Made by a program: the position numbers and the translations under genes
NCBI GenBank assembly: GCA_028281825.1
Contig: JANQJC010000019.1
Span: 1-47,837, forward strand
Source of the DNA: Flavobacteriales bacterium
GTDB taxonomy: Bacteria; Bacteroidota; Bacteroidia; JANQJC01
Direction of reading: 5' to 3'
DNA: 47,837 nt
The notes under the pieces: generated by a model
What the model was told of the DNA's origin: nothing
What the model saw: only the letters and a program-made list of their open reading frames with translations
Database searches by the model: none
In this document: positions 38,001 through 43,894 of the stretch, piece by piece
Layout of the letters: the number at the start of each line of letters is the position of its first letter
How positions within the stretch are numbered: the first letter of the stretch is position 1

Positions 38001-39651
38001 GCGAGTCACCAAAAGGCAGACCTGGATCATCAATCGCCTGACCAACATCAGTGCTTGCATCTGTATTACAAACCAATGGTGATGTAGTGCAGTCAAGGAT
38101 AGGATCTTCATCATCAGTTACCGTTATTGTTTGTGTACAGAAATCAGTATTGCCAAACAAGTCTGTAACTGTCCAGGTAACAAATGTAACACCCACTGGG
38201 TAGGTATCACTTGCATCAGATGTGCCATTGTAATCATTTATAATAGTGGCATAACAGTCATCTGTATAGTCAACACCAAATACAGGCTCGGCTATAGTAA
38301 CTGCTGCGCCACATTGACCTGCATCAGCAGTTTGGTTTACATCAGCGGGGCAATTAACTATAACTGGCCCTGAGTTATCATCAATAGAAATATCAATAAT
38401 ACCAAGCCCCTGGGCACCATTATATCCCGATACCCTAATGTAATAAGTGTTACTAGCTGTAGGAGTAAATGTTATTTCAGACTGAAGGCTACAGAAATCA
38501 TCGTTACAGAAAAGAGCTGACTCAGAAACTGGGCAACCACCAGTTGCATCATAAATAGCCATCTTGGTATCATAGGCACTACCACAAAGACTTACTGTAA
38601 CATCGCAAGAAGATTCAGGAGTAATTGAATACCAAATATCATTATCAAGGTGAGAATAGCTAAAGAAGGTACAACCCGTTGGCTCATCGGGGCCATCTGT
38701 AGTTGCACAAAGGTTATTAAACAAACCAGTATAAACAGTAGGCAATGCCACAGCGTTCGCACAATCGTCGTTGCCGTCGTCACATGAAACAAGCATGTCA
38801 AAATTACCCGCATCTGTGCCAAAACCTGTCACATACACATAGTAAGTCTGTCCGTTAACGGTTGAACATAAAGTAACTTGAGAAGCCAATCCACACTCAT
38901 CATCATTGCTGTCTTCACAAACTACCGCACCGCAATTTCCACTGAAAACCCCCATTTTGGTGTCATAATCAGTATTATTTGAGCAAAGACTAAAAGTAAC
39001 TCCATTACCTGTACCAACAAAAGAATACCAAACACCAGGAGCAGTACTTAAATCATCAATGCAAGTCGTAAGTGATGCATCAGCTGAAGCAGCAGCCGTG
39101 TTACCACTTACTACATCACCACAAGCAACTGGTATTGCATTGGCACAATCATCATTACTGGGGGGTGGCGTGCAAGTCACGGTTAAATCAAAATCACCCG
39201 TTGCACCCAAGAAACCGTGTATCAGGATATAATAATCCGTTCCACTACTGGCAACGAAACTTATTGTACTTGTATTACCTGTACAATTAATGTCGTCATC
39301 ATTGCCATCCACACAAGTTAATGAACCACATGAGCCTGAATAAACAGAGATTTTTGTATCAAAGTTTGCCTGGTCACAAGTGGTGAGTGTTACAAGATTG
39401 TCATTGCCTGAAAAATAATACCAGACACCCTGACCACCATCATAAGTAGTTCCACAGTCAGCTACACCATCATCTGTAGATGCTGTTGTGGAGCCTGACA
39501 CTGTTTGGCCACACGAGAGTGTTATCGCATTGGCACAATCATCATTAGCTGGTTGAGCGAAAGCTGCAACCCCTGCCAGCATTGAGGTCGCCAATGCCAG
39601 CATTTTACTGAATTTTCTAACAAAATTCGTGGTCTCGTTGGTCTTTTTCAT
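32035..39651 (-). CDS. Giant multidomain T9SS-secreted adhesin with HYR, P-domain, SprB-repeat and PKD modules
   Basis: 2538 residues. Signal peptide 1-32, mature start Gln33. Three pre-peptidase-like modules, each opening NDDCANA (36, 166, 294). Nine HYR domains span 427-1980. Four carry an inserted proprotein-convertase P-domain (about 528-676, 795-955, 1267-1418, 1538-1690; DITHTW and SPNGT motifs) and one an unknown beta-sandwich-like insert (1043-1212). Five SprB repeats (about 1981-2370), one PKD (2373-2447, NFDDGG, NPVHTY) and a type A T9SS tail (2455-2538, LNIYPNPTHGEFTI). No enzyme domain is seen, so the likely role is a surface or gliding adhesin (inference). A strong AGGAGG site precedes the ATG. 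Opposite-strand ORFs here are shadows. Confidence 0.93.
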   Translation of the reverse strand: MKKTNETTNFVRKFSKMLALATSMLAGVAAFAQPANDDCANAITLSCGQTVSGSTTASTDDGVADCGTTYDGGQGVWYYFSGNDNLVTLTTCDQANFDTKISVYSGSCGSLTCVDGNDDDINCTGNTSTISFVASSGTDYYILIHGFLGATGDFDLTVTCTPPPSNDDCANAIPVACGDVVSGNTAAASADASLTTCIDDLSTAPGVWYSFVGTGNGVTFSLCSNNTDYDTKMGVFSGNCGAVVCEDSNDDECGLASQVTLCSTVNGQTYYVYVTGFGTDAGNFDMLVSCDDGNDDCANAVALPTVYTGLFNNLCATTDGPDEPTGCTFFSYSHLDNDIWYSITPESSCDVTVSLCGSAYDTKMAIYDATGGCPVSESALFCNDDFCSLQSEITFTPTASNTYYIRVSGYNGAQGLGIIDISIDDNSGPVIVNCPADVNQTADAGQCGAAVTIAEPVFGVDYTDDCYATIINDYNGTSDASDTYPVGVTFVTWTVTDLFGNTDFCTQTITVTDDEDPILDCTTSPLVCNTDASTDVGQAIDDPGLPFGDSQTITSTLTIGSSGTITDLNVLGVDITHTWIQDLTIELTSPNGTTVTLFDQGCGADPNMLMSFDDEGLTNGSHPCPPTDGLAYQPDGLLSAFDAEDMMGTWILSITDNFTQLDFGMLNGWSLEICTGGDNTVFVSTDSGACGAAISMPAPAVSDNCGSLTLVNDFNNTNDASDNYPVGTTIVTWTATDTSGNSSTCQMVVTVTDDEDPVIVCPGDTALDNTPGQCGTVFTYADMAVSDNCPLPIIETATFNTPTPIPDGDSLGLSIPFTVSGINGTALGTDVNVGSVCLDVTHTWIGDLIVSLESPNGTVIELINRPGVPADPFGCGGDNIDACFEPGTGNPAEDVCSDLPALGGTFTAVADLSGLDDGSDPNGTWTIFVSDNEGFDAGQLESLAINFLLSTGTPMAVQTAGLPSGSTFPVGITTNTFEITDASGNTSTCSFDVTVNDVEPPVMTCIDVTQPNDAGQCDAVVNYVEPVGIDACDTVNLTQSLDPNVEPFNAITCNAGGLHADNGFLRVYDLATLGYTNDFFVHSVTFGIESAVSNSGNGQPITVNLYTLSGPLAYANLTLVATNTLTIPDTALTLYEFPIVATIPGSSQLVVEVFAPEGQTLGDSFFIGTNSAGQTGASYIAAADCGAIEPTNYVDIGFPNVHLLIDVNAASVTTQIAGLGTGSTFPVGTTAETFVTTDLHGNSDTCSVMVTVVDTAIPVISCPTSTLSCNTTPSTDVGLAIDDPGLPFAESTTVTSELYIGSHGIISDVNLLGLDITHTWTGDLDIQLESPSGTVIDLVQDPCEQATTELLIGFDDSGLTHGTWPCDANDNLAYQPLQALAAFNGEDMFGTWILRITDDFTGLDLGTLNAWNLEICTGGNNLFAGTSDSTLCEGFVSLPAATATDNCPGVIITNSYNGTSDASDSYPVGITTVEWYATDSAGNADTCSIMVFVEDGEDPVVICPGDSTLPNDTGVCGAVYDYNIIATDNCPLPGVTVSETWTGSVAIPDSDPSGVSLPFNVSGLPSTLGVDVLFESICVDLSHTWTGDLIVSLQSPNGVTVELINQIGFPASAFGCSGDDIDACFEVGTGNPAEGVCSNLPALGGTYTAVTDLAAMNDGSDPNGTWTLFVSDNAGGDLGQVNEFTLNFYDPSQSVTQTAGLASGSVFPVGTTYNEFVVVDAFGNSDTCSFNITVNDVEDPIWACIPDTTVDQQISGVCFAIVSWTPPVASDNCGVDTVYSTHSPGDLFPVGVTTVTYTAMDTSGNMSTCSFDVTVLDVEDPLIGGCPADMTVSSDANSCGNNVSWTQPIASDNCSGVALTATHVPGDFFPIGTTTVMYTATDSSGNTATCGFDVTVVDDVAPMITCPADIELCSTDTNGAVVSFATPVGTDNCMVDTVMQIAGFASDSVFPVGTTVVTFVVTDTAGNADTCSFNVVVNPTPEFTVDIVDVDCNGNGNGSLTVNATFGTAPLSYALDNGTPQSSNMFSGLSGGTYVVTVIGDDGCEASQTVTVDEPDALVASVDFEVVLCFGDSTGEIAVSTTGGTAPIEYSIDGGANYQSGAVFSNLPAGTYAVRVRDDNGCTDEVSVDITQPSAGISTAVDVSNVLCTGQSNGSATVTAAGGTGAYQYSSDGVTYQGSNVLTDLGVGTHVIYTMDANGCINTDTITVNEPTDPLFIDAVNATPVNCHGDANGILTVLASGGTAPYQYSIDGGATYQSSSTFNGLAAATYVLSVQDANGCTAGDTVDIDTPAPLALDVTDTSNPNCEGQATGSITVAGSGGTTPYEYSLNGGTPQSSGTFSNIPSGTYTITITDQKGCTVVETVTLDANNPLPDAAFTTVTAAGTVAFNNQTTDATSYSWNFDDGGTSTDENPVHTYTESGVYTVYMIATNNCGSDTAVVTLIINVTGIEEADGSFLNIYPNPTHGEFTIEYQAVDNIGKFEVRVVTIDGKLLHQEADNVVGSSYLKRFDKSEFSTGVYVIEVLTDTGVYHERLIIEK
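32542..33711 (-). repeat. Five tandem SprB repeats
   Basis: Residues about 1981-2370 of the adhesin: five units of 76-79 residues, each with a Cys-Gly/Asn-Gly segment (CNGNGNGSL, CFGDSTGEI, CTGQSNGSA, CHGDANGIL, CEGQATGSI), GGTAPYxYS and DxxGC. This matches the SprB repeat family of gliding adhesins. Confidence 0.88.
34438..35889 (-). repeat. Second copy of the duplicated HYR/P-domain block
   Basis: Residues 1255-1738 of the adhesin repeat the layout of residues 515-997: HYR split by a type A P-domain, then HYR split by a type B P-domain. Long identical strings such as IDDPGLPF, DITHTW, LEICTGG, ACFE-GTGNPAE and SDPNGTWT are shared. Confidence 0.85.
36661..38109 (-). repeat. First copy of the duplicated HYR/P-domain block
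   Basis: Residues 515-997 of the adhesin. Nearly the same length as the second copy (1449 against 1452 bases) and separated from it by one HYR domain with a different insert. Confidence 0.85.
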
Positions 39652-39655
39652 ATCT

Positions 39656-39662
39656 CCTCCTT
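39656..39662 (-). promoter_or_regulatory. Strong Shine-Dalgarno site for the adhesin
   Basis: AAGGAGG on the minus strand, 4 bases before the ATG at 39651. One of only two strong sites noticed in the window. Confidence 0.65.
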
Positions 39663-39757
39663 GTAGTAGTTATAGTTTGGTTGGTTTAAAGTTGGTCAGA
39701 TTAGTAATTGATGGAAAGCCCCTGTCAATCAACAGATATCTTCTCAGAGCGCCTTTA

Positions 39758-40180
39758 TTAGCGCTTGTTATATTCTTCAGGATGGTCTTTCACCCAAGCC
39801 TCTTTGGCTTTGTCAATATCCTCTATGCCCTTGTAGTTGTAGTAAGGTGGTAATTTTTCACCCTGCATTTCTGCATACTTTTCAGGGTTGTCTTTTATCC
39901 AAGCTCTTTTAGCCTTATCAGAATCTTGGATGCCCTTATAGTTATGATAAGGCTGCCCTACAGTAGCATCATTACTAGTTGCTTTCTCAGTATCAGCATT
40001 TCTCAAAGAATTGTAGCGCTCAGCATCTGCTTTTTGATTTGCCTTGGTGTTAGCCTTGTCCTGCACTTTTGCATTCGGATTATTTACATCTTCAGCGGCA
40101 TTATTTGCATCTTGTGCAAATACGCTTACGCTCGCCATGGCACATACCAATAGCATAGCAATAGTAGAAATCACTTTCAT
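39758..40180 (-). CDS. Small secreted repeat protein of unknown function
   Basis: 140 residues from ATG 40180 (MKVISTIAML), preferred over an ATG 22 codons upstream because it begins the signal peptide, which ends SVFA before Gln23. A polar region rich in Asn, Ala, Lys and Asp (23-75) is followed by two copies of a 26-residue unit, PYxNYKGIxDxDKAKxAW (77-102 and 112-137), ending NPEKY/HPEEY. I do not know a function. It lies 106 bases before the giant adhesin on the same strand and could be cotranscribed, but a separate transcript is equally possible. Confidence 0.7.
   Translation of the reverse strand: MKVISTIAMLLVCAMASVSVFAQDANNAAEDVNNPNAKVQDKANTKANQKADAERYNSLRNADTEKATSNDATVGQPYHNYKGIQDSDKAKRAWIKDNPEKYAEMQGEKLPPYYNYKGIEDIDKAKEAWVKDHPEEYNKR
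39770..39952 (-). repeat. Two-copy 26-residue repeat in the small secreted protein
   Basis: Coding copies at 39875-39952 and 39770-39847, 105 bases apart. The units share NYKGI, DKAK-AW and K-(N/H)PE-Y; of 26 residues, most are identical. Confidence 0.8.
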
Positions 40181-40469
40181 CTTGGATAGGTTTAATAAGT
40201 TAAAAAGAAAATAATAATTTGATGTGAGTCGTATATATTGATTCACAGTTGGTTAAGGTTTGGTTAATTAGTCGGTCAACGAAAATGTTGAGCTAAATGT
40301 AAACTATCTTTCGATAAAACACAACATTTCAATGACAAAAGTTGGGACTTATCTTGACAATTCCAAATGATTTGAAATTAAAATTTCTTTGCCCTAACAG
40401 TAAAATGCCCTTTTAATAATAGTTGCTTCGGGGAAACTTTAACGTGATTTTACCGTAAATCAGCCCTTT
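40181..40469. other. Longest intergenic stretch, divergent control region
   Basis: 289 AT-rich bases between the small secreted protein (minus) and the WD40 protein (plus). No tRNA, hairpin terminator or full TAnnTTTG box was seen. It must hold promoters for both directions. Confidence 0.5.
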
Positions 40470-42101
40470 ATGAAGTTAGCTGACGTTTTACTCATACTAT
40501 TGTTTGCCAATTCGTCTACAGCCCAATTGCGCCTGGAGTATAAGATTGGCTACTCTGGAATGCCCGGGCAAGTGGAAGTGATACGCTTTGCGCCTGATGG
40601 CCAGCACTTTTACAGTGGTGACAATCGCGGCTACATTTTTGAGTGGGATTTAGGCCAAGAAAAGCCAGTTAGGGAATTCAAAAGCCTTTTTGGCAAGATA
40701 AGTAGCTTGCAGTTTAGCCCTGATGGGAGCATTTTAGCTAGTAGCGCCCCCGATGGTTCTATCTATTTATGGAGCTTAAAAACTGGGGAGTCGTTAAGGA
40801 GAATACGGGCACCAAGAAATCCTGAAATTGCATTGGCTGAGCAATTCTTTACAGCTATCTCTCCAGATAATTTATGCGTATACTTTGGTGGGCGAAATCG
40901 GTATATCTGCAAGGCTCCGATAAACAATAAAGAACGAGCAGAAATAGTCTACAAGAGTGATGAGTGGGACATAAAGGCTGGAATGTTTAATACAGATGGA
41001 GAACTGGTTTTCGCTGCTGGAAACAAAATACACTTCATGAAAGACGATAAAGTCATCAGAGAGATAGACTGTGTGGATTGCCAAACCAATGCCCTACATT
41101 ATGACAAAAGCGGAAAGTATATACTTACCTGGTGTGAGGATGGAACCACAAGAGCATGGAATGCTGCAACAGGAAAGCAACTGTACATAAGTAAGCCAGG
41201 TGAAGGCGGGCCAAAAATCAGTAATCTTGATTTTAGCATGACCGAGAAATACACTGTAACTGGCTTCGGTAACTTTAATGTTTGGGATGTTAATCATACA
41301 GGTTTTCTCTTTGGGACTGGTGACCAGGTAATCAACTTTGAATTTGAAGATGAAAACCAGAGATGGCTGGCTTCTTCAGGTAATGGCAAGGATATACAGC
41401 TTTGGAGAATATATGACCCTAAACAAGAAACTGAAGAACCAGTATTGCCAGAAAACTTTGACCTATCATTTTTAGATGAACCATTGGAAGAAGAAAAAGA
41501 GGAAGAACCAAAGAAAGAAGAAGTGAAGCCAAAAGCTGAGATACAGCCTGCGGTGGCTAAAGAGACCCGACAAATAGAAGTTGAAGAGCTTGCGGTGGCT
41601 AAAATAAACAAGGCTAACCAAGAAGCCGAAAAGGTGAAAGCACCAAAAGTGATGGAGGCGAAGCCTGTGGTCGCTGATGAAAAAAGGCCTGAAAATAAAA
41701 CTCAACCCAAAGCAGAAGCAGAAACAAAAAGCTATAAACTACCTGAAAAAATCAACGGCAGGCGGGTTTTACCCATTAAAGCTGAAAATAAACTGGCTTT
41801 TGCTGCTCCTAACCTCAATATTACTGTGTGGGATAATAAAATAATGGATGGGGATGTAATCTCACTCTACATTAATGATAGCCTTGTGCTTGAGAACTAT
41901 AGCCTGGATACAATCCCGATGGAAATACCTGTGTATGTGGCTCAAGGTGAAAAGACCTATCTCACCTTGCATGCGCATAACCTGGGTACCGTTCCACCAA
42001 ACACAGCAGATATTAAAATATCAGACGGCACCAAGGAATATCAAATCGAGTTAAAGTCTGATTTCCAAGGCTCTTCAGTTGCCGAGATTTTTGTAGAGTA
42101 A
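40470..42101 (+). CDS. Secreted WD40-repeat protein with charged linker and unknown C-terminal domain
   Basis: 543 residues. Signal peptide ending SSTA before Gln19. Residues about 30-310 hold WD40-type beta-propeller units (IRFAPDGQHFYSGDNRG, LQFSPDGSILASSAPDGSIYLW, DKSGKYILTWCEDGTTRAW). A Glu/Lys/Pro-rich linker (about 325-425) follows. The last 100 residues (LNITVWDNKIMDGDVISLYIN to GTKEYQIELKS) form a beta domain whose WDNxxxDGDVISL start recurs in other Bacteroidota envelope proteins; its function is unknown. Probably a periplasmic interaction platform (inference). Stands alone, followed after 51 bases by the queD-like gene. Confidence 0.75.
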   Translation: MKLADVLLILLFANSSTAQLRLEYKIGYSGMPGQVEVIRFAPDGQHFYSGDNRGYIFEWDLGQEKPVREFKSLFGKISSLQFSPDGSILASSAPDGSIYLWSLKTGESLRRIRAPRNPEIALAEQFFTAISPDNLCVYFGGRNRYICKAPINNKERAEIVYKSDEWDIKAGMFNTDGELVFAAGNKIHFMKDDKVIREIDCVDCQTNALHYDKSGKYILTWCEDGTTRAWNAATGKQLYISKPGEGGPKISNLDFSMTEKYTVTGFGNFNVWDVNHTGFLFGTGDQVINFEFEDENQRWLASSGNGKDIQLWRIYDPKQETEEPVLPENFDLSFLDEPLEEEKEEEPKKEEVKPKAEIQPAVAKETRQIEVEELAVAKINKANQEAEKVKAPKVMEAKPVVADEKRPENKTQPKAEAETKSYKLPEKINGRRVLPIKAENKLAFAAPNLNITVWDNKIMDGDVISLYINDSLVLENYSLDTIPMEIPVYVAQGEKTYLTLHAHNLGTVPPNTADIKISDGTKEYQIELKSDFQGSSVAEIFVE

Positions 42102-42132
42102 TCTTTCTACCAATACAAGCCATAGATTTGAG

Positions 42133-42140
42133 TAAATTTG
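42133..42140 (+). promoter_or_regulatory. Predicted -7 promoter box for the queD-like gene
   Basis: TAAATTTG is a full TAnnTTTG match ending 12 bases before the ATG at 42153. A possible TTG start at 42138 lies inside this box and is therefore unlikely. Confidence 0.4.
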
Positions 42141-42152
42141 CGCCCAAGCAAA

Positions 42153-42593
42153 ATGAAAAAGATACGCATCACCAAAGAATTTACTTTTGAGATGGCCCAC
42201 GCCTTAAGGGGGCATGATGGCAAATGCGCCAACATCCACGGCCATTCGTACACCCTTTCGGTTACGTTGATTGGCGTTGCCATTAATGATGAAACCAATC
42301 CGAAAAATGGAATGGTGATGGACTTCGCTGATTTAAAGAAAATCATCAAAGAGCATATAGTAGACCTGTATGACCATGCACTTCTATTGCACGAAAAACA
42401 CGACATTATCCCAAATGGAAGCTCACAAGCTGGTAAGGTGATAAGGGTCGACTACCAACCAACGTGCGAAAATATGGTGGTGAAGTTTGCCGAGCAAATC
42501 ACACCTCACTTACCGCCTAACACCCAGCTATTTAGATTAGGTTTAAGGGAGACCAGCACTAGTTACGCTGAGTATTACCCAAGTGACAACTAG
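42153..42593 (+). CDS. queD: 6-carboxy-tetrahydropterin synthase/6-pyruvoyl-tetrahydropterin synthase family
   Basis: 146 residues from ATG 42153 (MKKIRITKEF). Zinc ligands His16, His29 and His31 and the catalytic Cys25 are in HALRGHDGKCANIHGHSY; YDHALLL and the C-terminal RLGLRETSTSYAEY with its Glu are also family features. QueD turns dihydroneopterin triphosphate into 6-carboxy-tetrahydropterin for queuosine and other 7-deazapurines. No queC, queE or folE gene lies nearby, so a PTPS-type role cannot be excluded; QueD is the more likely reading. Confidence 0.85.
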   Translation: MKKIRITKEFTFEMAHALRGHDGKCANIHGHSYTLSVTLIGVAINDETNPKNGMVMDFADLKKIIKEHIVDLYDHALLLHEKHDIIPNGSSQAGKVIRVDYQPTCENMVVKFAEQITPHLPPNTQLFRLGLRETSTSYAEYYPSDN

Positions 42594-42600
42594 CTTTAAA

Positions 42601-42622
42601 AGCCTTCAATAAAGGCTATTTG
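42601..42622 (+). terminator. Weak hairpin after the queD-like gene
   Basis: AGCCTT-CAATA-AAGGCT stem (42601-42617) followed by ATTTG. Short and with a poor T tract; it lies just before the next gene's promoter box. Confidence 0.35.
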
Positions 42623-42637
42623 TAATGCTTTTGTGAT

Positions 42638-42645
42638 TACATTTG
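42638..42645 (+). promoter_or_regulatory. Predicted -7 promoter box for the SCO gene
   Basis: TACATTTG matches TAnnTTTG and ends 8 bases before the ATG at 42654. A TTTG at 42619-42622 is 15 bases upstream, slightly short for a -33 box. The box argues against the GTG at 42633. Confidence 0.45.
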
Positions 42646-42653
42646 CGGGCGTT

Positions 42654-43358
42654 ATGCAAAATTGGTCAACCGCAAAGAAAGTAGGGCTTTTATTTATCCT
42701 GCTCTTATTTCCGTCACTACTGTATATTTTTCTTATCACAGGCAAGCACAATTTCGCTCATCTGGCTCACGTGACCTATGTTGACGAAAGCGGAATACAA
42801 CAGAACAGGCCCGCACCTCAGTTTAAGTTGGTTAATCAGAATGGTGATACCCTTACCAATGAAGACCTAAAAGGAAAGGTGTATGTAGCTGATTTCTTCT
42901 TTACTACCTGTCCCAGCATTTGTATTGATATGACTCAAAACATGAAGGAGTTGTATGGCAAATTTGGGGAACGCGAGGACTTTGCTATGCTCTCCATTAG
43001 CATTAACCCAGACACAGATAGCATACCAGTACTGAAGGATTATGCGACTGAAAGAGGTATAGATTATGACAACTGGAATTTTGTAACAGGGGAACAAGAT
43101 GTAATCTTCGAGCTTGCTTATGGTTTTCTCTCCAATGCAGTAAAAGATGAAAATGAGCCTGGGGGGTATGCCCATTCTGGTCATTTTATTCTGGTAGATA
43201 AAGAAGGTAATATTCGCTCAAGAGAAGATGAGCAGGGAAATGTAATAGCAGCATATGATGGAACCAGCTATGCCGTTGTGAAAAGGGAGTTGATGGATGA
43301 CATAAAAGTACTTTTTGCAGAGTACCAATTGGAGAAAAAGGATAGGAGCAAAAAATGA
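42654..43358 (+). CDS. SCO1/SenC-family copper-delivery/thioredoxin-like protein
   Basis: 234 residues from ATG 42654. A GTG seven codons upstream would lie ahead of the promoter box. An N-terminal membrane anchor (about 10-30) precedes a periplasmic thioredoxin-like domain with the copper-binding CPSIC motif (Cys86, Cys90) and His174 in YAHSGHF. SCO proteins insert copper into the CuA site of cytochrome c oxidase. The next gene, a DUF420 membrane protein, overlaps its stop by 4 bases; this pairing supports an oxidase-assembly role. Distinct from the lipoprotein SCO-like fragment at the left edge. Confidence 0.92.
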   Translation: MQNWSTAKKVGLLFILLLFPSLLYIFLITGKHNFAHLAHVTYVDESGIQQNRPAPQFKLVNQNGDTLTNEDLKGKVYVADFFFTTCPSICIDMTQNMKELYGKFGEREDFAMLSISINPDTDSIPVLKDYATERGIDYDNWNFVTGEQDVIFELAYGFLSNAVKDENEPGGYAHSGHFILVDKEGNIRSREDEQGNVIAAYDGTSYAVVKRELMDDIKVLFAEYQLEKKDRSKK

Positions 43359-43882
43359 GTGATAAAAAGATATTCAGGGCAATTATTGTCCTTTCGGTTG
43401 TAGTATTTGGGGTGGTTGCGTTTTTGTATAGTTTGCCAAAGGCTACTGGCAACATGCCCGAATGGGCAAAATCATTACCACTAGTAAACGCAATAATCAA
43501 TGGCACCTGCTCAATGCTTTTACTTGCCTCCCTCTACTCCATCAAGAGCAAGAACGTACAAACCCATAAGAGGCTGAATATTATCACTTTTGCTTTATCA
43601 GCCCTGTTCCTGGTGTCTTACATTATTTTTCACTCCTTCGGGGTGGAAACTTCTTTCCCTGAAGACAACCCCTTGAGGCCATTCTACCTGGTAATATTGC
43701 TTACGCACATTTTGTTGGCGGCTGTAGTATTGCCTTTGGTACTTATTACCTTCTACTTTGGGTTGACCCATAAGATAAAGCAGCACAGAAAAATAGCTCG
43801 CTGGACTTTCCCGGTATGGTTATACGTTACCGTATCAGGTGTGATAGTTTACCTGATGATTTCGCCTTACTACCAGTTTTGA
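43355..43882 (+). CDS. DUF420 membrane protein
   Basis: 175 residues with five hydrophobic segments (about 7-27, 45-63, 74-93, 108-133, 146-168). His residues in LIFHSF-like positions (IIFHSFGVE), LTHILLA and KQHRKIARWTFPVWLYVTVSG match the DUF420 family. CtaM, a related protein in Firmicutes, is needed for cytochrome oxidase maturation (family knowledge). Coupled by a 4-base overlap to the SCO gene and ends 12 bases before the convergent stress-protein gene. Confidence 0.88.
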   Translation: MSDKKIFRAIIVLSVVVFGVVAFLYSLPKATGNMPEWAKSLPLVNAIINGTCSMLLLASLYSIKSKNVQTHKRLNIITFALSALFLVSYIIFHSFGVETSFPEDNPLRPFYLVILLTHILLAAVVLPLVLITFYFGLTHKIKQHRKIARWTFPVWLYVTVSGVIVYLMISPYYQF

Positions 43883-43894
43883 TTTAACTGCCGC

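Noticed and set aside
39748-39765. AGCGC/GCGCT hairpin at the end of the small secreted protein gene
   Set aside because: Five-pair stem with an eight-base loop overlapping the stop codon and no T tract after it, so not a convincing terminator.
42138-42152. TTG start five codons upstream for the queD-like gene
   Set aside because: The codon lies inside the TAAATTTG box and the added residues are not part of the family.
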